A stretch of DNA of 64,000 nt, taken from NCBI GenBank assembly GCA_949317995.1, contig OX439040.1, positions 74,063,972-74,127,971 on the forward strand, given 5' to 3'. This document shows, piece after piece, positions 53,483 to 63,716 of the stretch (the stretch's first letter is position 1; each line of letters starts with the position of its first letter). The DNA comes from Acholoe squamosa. Lineage: Eukaryota; Annelida; Polychaeta; Phyllodocida; Polynoidae. Below the pieces are notes generated by a model, which worked only from the letters and a program-made list of their open reading frames with translations, had not been told where the DNA came from and did no database searches. A program made the position numbers and the translations under genes.

Positions 53483-54738
53483 CGTATCTGCTATATGCAG
53501 ATGACTTGGTTATAATGTCCACCTCAGCTAAGGGTCTGCAGAACCAGCTAGACAATTTGTTTCAGTATTGTAGAAAATGGCACTTACTAGTAAATATAAA
53601 TAAGTCAAATATCATGATATTTAATCATGAAAAAAAAAAGGATGTTAATGACACCTTTAAGTATGGTGAAACACAACTAGAAATAGTAGAAAATTATAAG
53701 TACTTAGGGTTTATACTAACAAGTAATCATAAAGACATCTTCTTTGATGCATATGATCAGCTTTATGACAAGGGTAGAAAGGGTGCCTATTAATCATATT
53801 CATGTTGCTATCAACATTTTGGAAAACCAGATCCCAGGATGGCGCTCAAGTTATTTGACAGCCAGATGAGGCCCTGCCTGGACTATGGGTGTGAGATATA
53901 GGGCCTGGCGAAGGGAAATAAGGTGGGGAAACTAGAAACAATACACCTTAGGTACTTAAAGTCTATGTTGAATGTTGGAAAGCAGACAACAACAGCTGCA
54001 GTATATGCAGATACTGGGAGGGTACCTCTAAAAGTGCAATGGGAAATTCAAGCACTCAGGTACTGGGAAAGAATTGTAAACCTCCAGGAGTCACACGTTC
54101 TACGTAAATGTTATAAGAAACTAACTTTGCTTGAAATTGCTGGTCAGATTAATTGGTGTAGTAATGTTAAAGGACTGTTGAACTCAATGGGTGAGTGATA
54201 TACTCAGCTCTGGGTTAGACAGGCAACTTTTGATGACCCTAAAGCTGTAACTGCTGTAACTGGACCGATAAATAGGAAGTATATAGAAAAAACAATGAAT
54301 GAAATAACATTAGCTGGTGAAGGGAAAAAACTAAGAACATACAAAATATTCAAAACTGAGTTCAGGCTTGAAAGTTACCTATTCTGTATTCCTAACGAAG
54401 CCCATCTTACAGCACTAGCTTGGTTCAGACTCAGCTCTCATAACCTGGGTATAGAAACAGGAAGGCATTGTAGGCCTCCAAAACCTGTGTCTGATCGGAT
54501 TTGTCTATATTGTTCTAGTGGCCATGTAAATTATGAAGCACATTTTCTCATCCAGTGTGACTTTCATAGTGTATCAAGACGGTTGTTCGACAATGCTATG
54601 AATGGAAAAAATCAAAACTATCAAGAATTGAATGATGTAGAGAAATTCATTTCTGCTAGGAACAATACTGATACTGATGTCATCAAGGCTCTCGCTAAGT
54701 TTATATTCAATGCATTTAGACAGAGACAGCAACCCTAG
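53483..54738 (+). pseudogene. Second non-LTR retrotransposon fragment (RT motif C to C-terminus)
   Basis: It begins within RT at YLLYADDLVIM (motif C), continues QNQLDNLFQYCRKWHLLVNI and NYKYLGFILT, then breaks near 53793. ALKLFDSQMRPCLDYGCEI, a TAG (about 53898), then a frame with LRYLKSMLNVGKQTTTAAVY, a TGA near 54197, and a final frame ending CLYCSSGHVNYEAHFLIQC (zinc-knuckle-like) with TAG at about 54738. Different clade from the LINE at 37621. 5'-truncated and inactive; opposite strand to the host gene. Confidence 0.82.
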
Positions 54739-54741
54739 TTG

Positions 54742-55453
54742 CTGTAGGAGCTGTGTCTTCTAAGTATGTACGCTAGCTGTGTATGATATTTATGTATGCG
54801 TTACTGTAACAAAGAGTGGGTATGTATGCCAGTGTAAGCTACAACTCCTCAGTACAAATACAATGTTCATTATAATGCATTGTTTAAGAAGGCTTACAAT
54901 CATATGGTTACATTCAGTATACAAATATTCTCGAGATTGATGAACATATATACAACTTGGCCATCAAAACCTAGTACAAGGACGTTTAGACTTGTCTAAA
55001 ATCAAACACAAGTGATGCATTTTGGCATATTTTCCCTGACAGTGACTCACTGCATAATTTTGTAAAGTTCCCTGACTTTCCCTAACCACTTTATTTTCCC
55101 TGACTTTACCTGACCTGTGGGAACCCTGAGAATTGATTAGATTGAAATATCAGAGGTGTCACTGACACTGTCAGTTGGGTGTTGGTCCATCCTCTGAAAA
55201 TTCTAGGGCCCTTGAACACTTTACAAGTAGATCGAAGTATTTCTTAAGACATAAAACTGCACTGAGTCTGAAGTCTAAATTTGAGGGACCTCTTGCTCTG
55301 AACCTATGAAAATAGATGAACCTCTGAAGGTCTGACATCTCTGAAAGATAGTGTTTTTAACAGTGTAATGCCCTACTGTCTGAGGTGGGCCTAGATCTAG
55401 TACCGGTACATTTTCCTACTCACTTCTATAAGAAGTGAGTGGGATTCCCAATA
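54742..55453. other. Intron sequence, no exon seen
   Basis: It probably includes the 3' UTR of the LINE fragment. CTCACTTCTATAAGAAGTGAG at about 55420-55440 is a short palindrome. Confidence 0.4.
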
Positions 55454-55778
55454 AGGCCATGGGAAGTCAGGTTACAGTTTACCGTCCGAGCCATTTTGAA
55501 AATTGATGAGGCTTTTTTTCATTATTCATTATATACCAACCAGTGCCGGGACTTGTCTAGATTGTACATGCCACTATGTTTTTTCACATTCCTTGAACTA
55601 AGAGCTTTAATTTGATATCAAATATGCCCCACTTTGGTCATTCCTATCATGTCAAAATGCATTTTTGATAACTTTTTCAATTTTTTTTTTGATAATGAAT
55701 AATGAAAATTTCCCATGCGGCCCCTTCAAAAGCATGCGGGCGGTGGACGGTAAACTGCAATGTGAGTTCCATTGGCCT
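55454..55778. mobile_element. AGGCCAATGGAAC TIR element, copy 1
   Basis: AGGCCATGGGAAGTCAGGTT then ACAGTTTACCGTCC at the left; GGACGGTAAACTGCAATGTG then AGTTCCATTGGCCT inverted at the right. ATTATTCATTAT and ATAATGAATAATG are subterminal inverted words. The second copy is 59785-60107 in the opposite orientation. Confidence 0.75.
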
Positions 55779-56359
55779 AATATTAAAAAGACCAGATCTG
55801 TCAGATTTTATTGGCCTGTAACTAATTGACATGATCTAGTTTTCGTGCTACTGTTTACTCGAAATTCGAGAAAAGTGTCGAGAGTGTTCCAGTTTGTTAA
55901 AACCAGAGATGCCACTAACTGGCCGACAAAAACCAGGCAGGAAAACTCATTTAACTGGACGTTTGACACATGATTTTCCCGGGAATCACCAGGAATTTAA
56001 CATAATTTAATACAGAAATCTTGGGATCAAAGCCAGGAATTCCTGGTAAACCAGGAAAAGTGGCACCTCTGTAAAACCCAGCTGTGAACAAAATCTGGCA
56101 ATCATTGAATCAACATCAGTGACTAAAGTTTGGAAACTAATGTGGAACCCGACGTCAGGGAATGCGATTTTGACAGCTGTCAAGTTTACTTGAAGTTGTG
56201 ACAGTCGTGTTGCCTAGTTGTTAGTCAGATAATAAAGACTCTTTTGGCATACAACGTGCGTTGTGACAGATGCAATGATGAATGATTGTATCGATGAAAC
56301 CCCGTGTTACCTTTAATATGCTATAGATTGAGTTAAAATTTGTTAAAAATAGCATTTAC
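55779..56359. other. Ankyrin-gene intron next to promoter; no exon seen
   Basis: It contains CCAGGAATTCCTGG-type words (about 55988-56062). No ORF of note. Confidence 0.4.
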
Positions 56360-56470
56360 CAACTAATCTCAGCGTCCACGAAGAATCTTCCGGAAGTATT
56401 TCGGTTGCTTGGTTCGTTCCTCGCCTCCTTTTAGTAGTAGCTGAGAGTTCCGACCTCTAGATGTTTGGGG
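56360..56470 (-). other. Putative non-coding first exon of the ankyrin gene
   Basis: Minus-strand donor TTAGTTG|GTAAAT at 56360 follows GC-richer sequence with an ETS site; the first coding exon has an acceptor ahead of its ATG, so a separate 5' UTR exon is needed. No AUG in frame with the protein lies here. Upstream boundary is a guess. Confidence 0.4.
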
Positions 56471-56657
56471 ACGTTGATTGGTTAACGTCGGGAACATCGG
56501 CCAATCAGCGAGAACCAAAACAAATACACATGGCCTTCGCCGCGTGGCCTTTGACCTCACGTCGTGTTGTCGCCGTTGCCCGAAGTTGCTTGTCAAGTCT
56601 AAAAGCCTTGTTGCAAGGTACTTTCACGTTGTTTGAGATTCATAATAATCAATTAAC
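56360..56657. promoter_or_regulatory. Likely bidirectional promoter, ankyrin gene (-) and DCXR-like gene (+)
   Basis: CTTCCGGAAG, a palindromic ETS site, at 56387-56396; CCAAT at 56501-56505 on the plus strand (GGCCAATCAGCG) and CCAAT on the minus strand at 56477-56481 (ATTGG), 20 bp apart; several CpGs, no TATA box. The two coding starts diverge from this 300 bp interval. Opposed CCAAT boxes and ETS sites are known hallmarks of divergent housekeeping promoters; shared activity is inferred. Confidence 0.6.
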
Positions 56658-56709
56658 ATGAACATAAACTTCACAGGAAAGCGTGCTCTTGTCACTGGAG
56701 CAGGCCAAG
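56658..56709 (+). CDS. DCXR: Dicarbonyl/L-xylulose reductase-like SDR, first exon
   Basis: ATG at 56658 with A at -3 encodes MNINFTGKRALVTGAGQ and ends CCAAG|GTGAGT in phase 1. TGKRALVTGAG is the start of a Rossmann fold; the full motif TGxxxGxG of classical short-chain dehydrogenases would be finished by the next exon. The pattern of an initial Met, a few residues, then F-GKR-LVTGAG matches DCXR (NADPH-dependent reduction of L-xylulose and alpha-dicarbonyls, a tetramer). Related SDRs such as carbonyl reductase CBR2-type cannot be excluded from 17 residues. No further exon is recognised before 64000, so intron 1 exceeds 7.2 kb. Confidence 0.75.
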
Positions 56710-56808
56710 GTGAGTATAAAGCCAGAGTCAGAGAATCTACTTTAACAACTGGGTCCGGGTCAACAGCCTGGGCCTTCAACGTGGTCACCACGCCCACTAT
56801 TTGAGGAT

Positions 56809-56835
56809 TGGGGGGTGGGGGGGGGGGGGGGGGGG
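56809..56835. repeat. G-run
   Basis: About 25 G with one T interruption, 100 bp into DCXR intron 1, with a shorter G-run at about 56932-56948. Could form a G-quadruplex; may equally be a MITE relic. Confidence 0.8.
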
Positions 56836-57095
56836 TATGTGCCTTGTCCATTGTAAGAAATGTCTCTCGAGAAAGGGTTCAATAGCGCCCTCTCCTCTGG
56901 GACATATGGGCCAAGTCATTTATTGCCAGCTTGGGGGGGGGGGAGGGGGGCTTTATGGATACTGATGGATCGGCCGATTTTTTTTTTGTCCCCACCCCCA
57001 CCACACCCGTCAATAAATGAGGGAGAAATGGCATGCCTTAGCTGCGACAAGGATCAGAGGATTTCCAGAGAAAAAGCCAACTGCTTCTGGTCTAG

Positions 57096-57374
57096 CGGAG
57101 TGATCACTTTTTAACGAGGGGGTGGGGTGGTGCGTTTGCACGGGGGTATATGAAAACAATTTTGCCCCTCCCCCGAGCTCCCTTTTCAACTTGAGTTTTT
57201 TTTTTGCCTCCCGCTGAAGGAACTAAAAATCAATCACGAACATGCCCGTTTGACCTGTTTTTCGCCGAAAACAGGTAAAATTACTTTGCACCCCCTCATA
57301 GGGGTTGACAAATCTTTAATTGCCCCCACGAACAAATTTTGCCTCCCTACACCCCCTTCAAACCCACCACTCCT
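57096..57374. mobile_element. G-run MITE, rearranged copy
   Basis: GGAGTGATCACTTTTTAACG at the left and TTCAAACCCACCACTCCTTA at the right, with C-run/AAATTTTGCC blocks. The internal GACCTGTTTTTCGCCGAAAACAGGT is a hairpin also seen in other copies as GTTTTCAGC. Confidence 0.55.
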
Positions 57375-57712
57375 TAATTCTGAGTATGTCAGATTGCCTA
57401 TTGAGGAAGCCTCTGTACACGGACAGATAAATTCCCAATCACAAATCACAAGATGTTTACCAAACTGCTAAACACAAAAAACTCAGGTGAGTAGGCAATG
57501 TTAAGGCCTGCCCGACTATAAGTACATCAATTGTGTTTTGATCAGACTCTTCATTTTGTGCCACTATAGGCAATTACTGATGGAAACAATTATATATACA
57601 TGGCAGGCACAAGAAGAGAACATTTACAAACCTTCTAGCCATGTGTCCGCTTATTTTCAAACCTGTCTTTTTAGTGTCTAACTTTAATATTTAAAAGGGA
57701 AAACTAAAGTAA
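57375..57712. other. DCXR intron, no exon seen
   Basis: No SDR-like coding sequence recognised. Confidence 0.4.
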
Positions 57713-57860
57713 GGGAGTGTTCATTTTTTAACAACAGGGGGGGGGTTGGTGGGTTTTCGTTTTGACCCCTGAAAATATTTTCCGCCCCCCCTTTGAGAGG
57801 TGCCAAAATATTTTTGGCCCCCCCCCTCAGGAGGGGTCAAAATATTTTGCGCCCCCCCAA
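57713..57860. mobile_element. G-run MITE, left part
   Basis: TAA then GGGAGTGTTCATTTTTTAAC and CAACAGGGGGGGGGTTGGTG. Right terminus missing. Confidence 0.65.
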
Positions 57861-58060
57861 CATCGAGTTGTGTTGCACCACATTGTACAGCATCATATCA
57901 CACTCAATTGTATTGTTTCACTGAAGTATAAGGTAAAAGTATCACTTCCCAGAGTTATTATCATCAATTAATTATTTTTCTATTGGAATGCAAGAAATTG
58001 AAAAGGGGGTTCCACTTCTCAAGACCAATTTCATCAGTAGCTGCAGTGCGAGTCACACAC

Positions 58061-58289
58061 TACCATAAACTCCCGCGTAGAAGACGCGCTGCGCGTATAA
58101 GACGCACCCCAAACTCAGCACATGCATTTTCGCGTATAAGACGCACATTTTAAGGCTGAAGATTAGTACATTTCTACAGTAAAATTACCCCTCGTATAAG
58201 ACGCACACCCAACTTGAGAGAAAGCTATAAGACCCCCCAGCATTTTGTTTGGCGTAGAGGAAGCGTCTTATACACGGGAGATTACGGTA
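58061..58289. mobile_element. TACCGTAA MITE
   Basis: TACCATAAACTCCCGCGTAG at the left, CTTATACACGGGAGATTACG then GTA at the right. CGTATAAGACGCAC words three times inside. TA edges. Confidence 0.8.
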
Positions 58290-58870
58290 CTTAGCCTTAT
58301 GTCTTTTGTTTAAAAAGCAGCCAGGACAAGCTAAGTATAGGGTGGTCTGGAGGTATCACCACCCCAGTCAAACAGTTTTATAAATCTAGATCCTAAATTT
58401 ATGCATTCTGGTGGTTTTTGAGGTTTCCCTATACCCTATGTTTAAAATTCTACAAAATGTTAAAATGGGATCTCATTGCATGGATCTGGATGAATCACAA
58501 GATTGATTTCTGTGGTCTTAGGTTCAAGCAAGCAAGCAAACCGTATTTGAGGGATCATTTAAGTCTGAATCAACTTGCTGCAGACACACATGGGCCTTTA
58601 TGACTCTTAACTATAGGGAATGGGAATGGGATTTGGAAATTTTGTTTGGGGGACAGGGATAACCAAAGCAGTCTAAACAGGCAAATCAAAAACTTTACCA
58701 TTTACATGGGTTGGGGGTTTGGGTTTCTGACAAATGGCCAACCAACTCTAAGTATTTGCATACTGCTTTCCAAGAAAAATGTTTGAAACTCTTGGGCATG
58801 TTTTTTTATTGTTAGTGTGATTAATGTGTGATAGAGAGTAAGAATCAGAGGGGGGTCTGGGGCTATGTCC
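58290..58870. other. DCXR intron, no exon seen
   Basis: No splice-bounded ORF. Confidence 0.4.
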
Positions 58871-58871
58871 T

Positions 58872-59130
58872 GCAGGAAAATTTTGAATATTAAGAAGTCA
58901 AATGGTGCATTTTGGTGACGTATGACTGGATGGTGCAGGGAGGCACACATCCCACCTGACCCCAAGGTTTTACTACCCCTGCATCATATACACTGCTTTC
59001 GTCTCAGGGAGCCTAGGGGTATATGGAGATGTCCCCCACAAAAAAAATTGAATATCGAGAAGTCAAATGGTGCAATTTGGTGATGTATGACTGGATGGTG
59101 CAGGGGGGGGGCACACATTCCACCTGAGTA
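58872..59130. repeat. Tandem duplication, about 85 bp units
   Basis: TTTTGAATATTAAGAAGTCA through GTGCAGGGAGGCACACATCC at 58872-58955 recurs at 59046-59128 with G-run expansion. A spacer separates the two. Confidence 0.7.
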
Positions 59131-59214
59131 GTATAATAGATGGTCTTTTCTGAATATTATCCAGAAAAGACCATCATATTTGGATTATCCAGAGAAGACC
59201 TCCTATTTTTAGAT

Positions 59215-59565
59215 TATTTATAAAAGAGGTCGTTTATAGATATATTTAATTTATCTATAAAAGAGGTCGTTTATAGATATATTTAATTTATCTATAAAAG
59301 AGGTCGTTTATAGATATATTTAATTTATCTATAAAAGAGGTCGTTTATAGATATATTTAATTTATCTATAAGAGAGGTCGTTTATAGATATATTTAAATT
59401 ATCTATAAAAGAGGTCGTTTATAGATATATTTATATTATTTATAAAAGAGGTCGTTTATAGATATATTTAATTTATCTATAAGAGAGGTCGTTTATAGAT
59501 ATATTTAAATTATCTATAAAAGAGGTCGTTTATAGATATATTTATATTATTTATAAAAGAGATCA
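59215..59565. repeat. 37 bp tandem array, about 9 units
   Basis: Unit GAGGTCGTTTATAGATATAT then TTAATTTATCTATAAAA, starting at 59226, 59263, 59300 and so on. The TTTATAGATA / TATCTATAAA arms in each unit can pair. Alternating TTTATATTATTTAT variants suggest higher-order copying. Confidence 0.95.
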
Positions 59566-59609
59566 GTTAATGTATATGTTTTGCTATAGAAACATAGAGG
59601 AAATGGAAT

Positions 59610-59720
59610 TAGTTCCACATGACCTATAGATCTATGTAGTTATAGTTCTTTTAGACCTCTCCAGATGGGAGTGCGAACTACATAGTTCTTTTAGATCCCT
59701 CCAGATGGGAGTACGTGTAG
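59610..59720. repeat. AGTTCTTTTAGA-CCTCCAGATGGGAG duplication
   Basis: Two units near 59635-59670 and 59680-59712; a third related unit (CTATGCAGCTATAGTTATTA, CCCTCCAGATGGGGG) is at about 60350-60392. Confidence 0.6.
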
Positions 59721-59784
59721 TACCAGCGTCATCACGATGCTTTGCTTTAAAGTGAAGTGTTCAGAGTAACCACAGCTAGTAGCT

Positions 59785-60107
59785 TAGACCAATGGAACTC
59801 ACATTGCAGTTTACTGTCCACCGCTTGTATGCTTTTGAAGGGGCCGCATGGGAAATTTTCATTATTTATTATCTAAAAAAACTGCAGAATTTTTTAAAAA
59901 TCTATTTGGACATGGTAAGGAATGAGCAAAGGGAGCCATATTTGGTATCAAATTAAAGCTTACAGTGCAAGGAGTATTAATAACATGATGTTACATACAA
60001 CCTAGACATTTCCAGCCACTGGTACCCATATAATGAATAATGAAAAAAGCCTCATTAATTTTCAAAATGGCTTGAGCGGTAAATTGTGATCTAACTTCCC
60101 ATGGCCT
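59785..60107. mobile_element. AGGCCAATGGAAC TIR element, copy 2 (inverted relative to copy 1)
   Basis: AGACCAATGGAACTCACATT at the left to CTAACTTCCCATGGCCT at the right, the reverse orientation of 55454-55778. The two copies lie 4 kb apart on either side of the promoter and DCXR exon. Confidence 0.75.
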
Positions 60108-60750
60108 TATATAATAAAGCTATAGGCAAAAGGGATTAAGCTGCTCGCTATAAGCCATAGTGAGTAGATTATAATAAAGCCTATAAGCAATGATAATTTG
60201 AGCTGTTTTTATAAATGCTAACACTTGAATAGGAGTAATTTTGGTACATTATTTATAGAGATATATTTAGACTAACTCCTCCTAGTGCTTTTGATAGTTC
60301 TTATAAATGCCGCCAGATGGGAAAGCAAACAGTCAGTGGCTTAGAAACTATCTATGCAGCTATAGTTATTATAGATCCCTCCAGATGGGGGACAGGCAGG
60401 CAGTCTTCCAGCCTTTCACTTGTGTTATCACAATGCTCTGTTTTTAAAATGAAGTGCTGTGTTGCCTTAGGCATAACGGTTCCCATTTATGTGTTGCTTC
60501 GTGGTGACTGGTGACTGGGTCAGTGAGTCACTGAGCCTTAGGCCTGCTGCTGGATGTGTGTGTAAACGTGTATACATATATGTATAAGTAGGAGCAGCTC
60601 GGCACACTTTTTTATTTAGGGTTTTAGACTATATGTGCAGCATTATGAAGTCTTTGTGTTCTTCCCTATGGCAGAGTAATTACAGACTAGTTTTTATTAT
60701 AAAACTTTGTATTTAATTACCTTAAGCAAATCAGCGAGTCTTTTAGTGAG
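60108..60750. other. DCXR intron, no exon seen
   Basis: It contains a third CCTCCAGATGGG unit and AT-rich sequence. Confidence 0.4.
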
Positions 60751-60975
60751 TTACCATAAAATCCCCTGTATAAGCCGCACCCGCGTATAAGCCGCACCCT
60801 GAGTTAACAGCTTTGCTAGAAGCCTTCCCAGGGTTTGAAAAAAAGTTTCTTATTCCTTCCTAAATCTTATATAAGTAAATCCCTGCATGTAAGCCGCACT
60901 TTGACTTTCTTGAGGTGTTATAAGCTGCAGCAGAGACTTAAAATGGTTTAAAAGCTGTAGCTTATACAGCACTTA
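60751..60975. mobile_element. TACCATAAAATCCCC MITE (GCCGC subfamily)
   Basis: TTACCATAAAATCCCCTGTA then TAAGCCGCACCCGCGTATAA at the left; internal GTAAGCCGCACTTTGAC; decayed right end TGTAGCTTATACAGC. Confidence 0.6.
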
Positions 60976-61572
60976 GTGAGTCAGTTAGTGAGTTTGTACT
61001 ACAGCGAGCAGCTTATATAGAGTCTTAGCTGCTCGCTGTAAAAGGCAAGCTGTTGATATGGTTATGGTGAGAAGCTTACACAGTATTTGAGCTGCTCTTT
61101 GTTATAGGTTAGGTATAGTATATTGCTCAATTTTTAACAAAAAGTAGATCTTTCGTTATATATTTACACATGTTTAATATGTATAAATATACATCCATCA
61201 GTCACCACGTGAAGGTAGATCTACATGACTGACATAATTTTGAAAAAATAAAGGCCTAAAGTTAAAAATTTTGGAACAAAAACAATGTTTCCTATCTCTT
61301 TATGAGCTAAGTAGATATATAGATACATATGAATGGCATATATTGTATATTTCATTTTACCTAACCTACGTTGAATAAAATGAAGATATTGAATGCCTTG
61401 TTTTTAGCTTTTATTTTCACCCGATCTGGATCAAGTGATAACATAAAGCCTAATTATTTGAGAAGCACATTTTTAACCAGATCTGGATCAAGCATAAAAA
61501 TACAGCTTCCTTATTTATACATATACCTACATGCTTAATATGCAGAGACAGGTGAATACATTGCTTTTGTAG
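60976..61572. other. DCXR intron, no exon seen; 3' flank of the orphan ORF
   Basis: GATCTGGATCAAG with flanking similarity is duplicated at about 61423-61436 and 61479-61492. The minus-strand 3' UTR of the ORF at 61573 would lie here. Confidence 0.4.
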
Positions 61573-62304
61573 TTATTTCAAATGAAGTTGGAGAAGGCTT
61601 TCATTTTCTATCGTGTTTCTGATGATCTGAAAGAAGGAAAAATTCTTGATTGCTTGAGTCAGCCCTTTTTGTTCTATGTTTTTTATAATCAGCATGGTAA
61701 CATCTAAATCTCTTATGTAGTATGATTTCCCTACATATTTTTTTTTGTGAGAAAAATATGTTCCCTTCATGAACATTTGAGCCAAGAAAAATATGAAGTC
61801 TTTCTTGGTAAATCCTTTTTTTGCCAATTTTGCGATATCTTTTGATCTAAAGCAGGCCAACATTTCATTTTCATTTATTATTTGACTCAGTAATTGAGCC
61901 AAATAGAAGCTGTGCCCTTTGTCTATTTTGCAATTGAATAAAAAGATAGCCTGAAAAATACGCAAAGCACTTTCTATTGCTACGTATAATGACTTTTTTG
62001 AGGGCTGGTGTTTGAAAATGTAACTTTTATGGCTGGCTTCTTTGTACATTTCATGTGAATAATGACAGACAGAATTGTGGTATGGGCACATTTTGATATA
62101 GTTTTGCCCTGTCCAGTAGCTTTTTATAGATAGCTTTCCACATTTATTTTGTTTCCCATCTAAGCAATCACACAAAGAATATGAATCTTGTTTCCTTCTT
62201 TTAAATCCTGTTGGAACACTTACCTTATTAAAGGCTGGTAGTTTAATGCTCAAAATCCGAGCAAATAGAAATAAAATATCCTGCATTGAGTAAGCCTTCC
62301 CCAT
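61573..62304 (-). CDS. Orphan 243-residue ORF with Cys/His cluster
   Basis: ATG at 62304 in a good context (AAAAATGGGG) to TAA at 61573, uninterrupted. Sequence is Lys/Phe/Ile-rich. A Cys/His cluster spans residues 45-84: Cys45, Cys47, Cys55, Cys73, His76, Cys80, His81, His84 (SLCDCLDG; MCPYHNSVCHYSH), suggesting a zinc site. The rest looks mostly alpha-helical; no signal peptide or clear membrane segment. It is the only long single-exon ORF in the window not explained by repeats or retrotransposons. It is antisense within DCXR intron 1, with a 76 bp satellite 150 bp upstream. It could be a mobile-element accessory protein, a horizontally acquired gene, a young host gene or chance. Function unknown. 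Confidence 0.5.
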   Translation of the reverse strand: MGKAYSMQDILFLFARILSIKLPAFNKVSVPTGFKRRKQDSYSLCDCLDGKQNKCGKLSIKSYWTGQNYIKMCPYHNSVCHYSHEMYKEASHKSYIFKHQPSKKSLYVAIESALRIFQAIFLFNCKIDKGHSFYLAQLLSQIINENEMLACFRSKDIAKLAKKGFTKKDFIFFLAQMFMKGTYFSHKKKYVGKSYYIRDLDVTMLIIKNIEQKGLTQAIKNFSFFQIIRNTIENESLLQLHLK

Positions 62305-62458
62305 TTTTCTGGTTCTTTGCCATTTTCCTGTTTAGTTTGAGCATATAAAGGGTAAAAGCATTTTTTATGAAATAGGGAGGAGCTATGTAAATAGGGAGGG
62401 GTCTGTTTCATCCAATCCCTGTAGCTATAGTTAAACAGACAGGAAAAGTTATTGCCAT

Positions 62459-63380
62459 TGTGCAGTTAGGTTGAATAAGGCACTGCGTAGTTAGTTTTTA
62501 ACCTGGCTTTTTATCAGTGGTAAAAAGTAGGATTTTGCGCAGTTAGTTGAATAAGGCACTGCGTAGTTAGTTTTTGATCTAGCTTTTTATCAGTGGTAAA
62601 AAGTAGGATTTTGCGCAGTTAGTTGAATAAGGCACTGCGTAGTTAGTTTTTGATCTGGCTTTTTTATTAGTGGTAAAAAGTAGGATTTTGCGCAGTTAGT
62701 TGAATAAGGCACTGCGTAGTTAGTTTTTGATCTAGCTTTTTATCAGTGGTAAAAAGTAGGATTTTGCGCAGTTAGTTGAATAAGGCACTGCGTAGTTAGT
62801 TTTTGATCTGGCTTTTTATCAGTGGTAAAAAGTAGGATTTGCGCAGTTAGTTGAATAAGGCACTGCGTAGTTAGTTTTTGATCTAGCTTTTTTATTAGTG
62901 GTAAAAAGTAGGATTTTGCGCAGTCAGTTGAATAAGGCACTGCGTAGTTAGTTTTTGATCTAGCTTTTTATCAGTGGTAAAAAGTAGGATTTTGCGCAGT
63001 TAGTTGAATAAGGCACTGCGTAGTTAGTTTTTGATCTGGCTTTTTATCAGTGGTAAAAAGTAGGATTTGCGCAGTTAGTTGAATAAGGCACTGCCTAGTT
63101 AGTTTTTGATCTAGCTTTTTATCAGTGGTAAAAAGTAGGATTTTGCGCAGTTAGTTGAATAAGGCACTGCGTAGTTAGTTTTTGATCTGGCTTTTTATTA
63201 GTGGTAAAAAGTAGTATTTTGCGTAGTAAGTTGAATAAGGCACTGCGTAGTTAGTTTTTAACCTAACTTTTTATCTGCAGTAAAAAGGGGGAAATCCTTT
63301 TCTTTCTGCGCAGCTATGTTTGAATCAGGTATTGCATAGTTATTTTTTGATTTGCTTTTTTATTTGTCGTAAATAAAGGT
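62459..63380. repeat. 76 bp tandem array, about 12 units
   Basis: Unit AAAAAGTAGGATTTTGCGCA / GTTAGTTGAATAAGGCACTG / CGTAGTTAGTTTTTGATCTA / GCTTTTTATCAGTGGT. TGCGCAGTTAG and CTGCGTAGTTAG form two boxes per unit. The last one or two units (63300-63380) are diverged. It lies upstream of the orphan ORF. Confidence 0.95.
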
Positions 63381-63624
63381 GGAAATTTATATTTTTTACG
63401 CATTTGTGTTTAGAAGTTAATGCCCAGTTTTATTTCAGTCTATCGCACAGGAATAGGGTAGACAGTAGGAATAGATATATAATGATAAAGTCATGACAAT
63501 AGAGTGTTGTTTTTTACCAAGATTTTTTATTTCATAGACAGATAAATCTCACTTTACTGCGCTGGCGAGATTTTTCGCTGTTTAGCAGAATATTTCATGA
63601 GTATATGTATTAATTTTTTAGGAT

Positions 63625-63716
63625 TGACATCCATAGACCTGCCAAGGTATCCACTATAGTTGACGCTAGACCTACCATGGTATCTGCTGTTGTCGATGCT
63701 AGCCCTCAATGGGTTA
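63625..63716. mobile_element. TTAA-flanked MITE fragment, GTCGA-repeat subfamily
   Basis: ATCCACTATAGTTGACGCTA, GACCTACCATGGTATC and GTCGATGCTAGCCCTCAATG then GGTTAA match the right half of 37342-37564. Confidence 0.65.

Noticed and set aside
56809..56948. G-runs as a regulatory G-quadruplex
   Set aside because: Possible chemically, but G-runs of this kind occur throughout the window as MITE parts, so there is no specific support.
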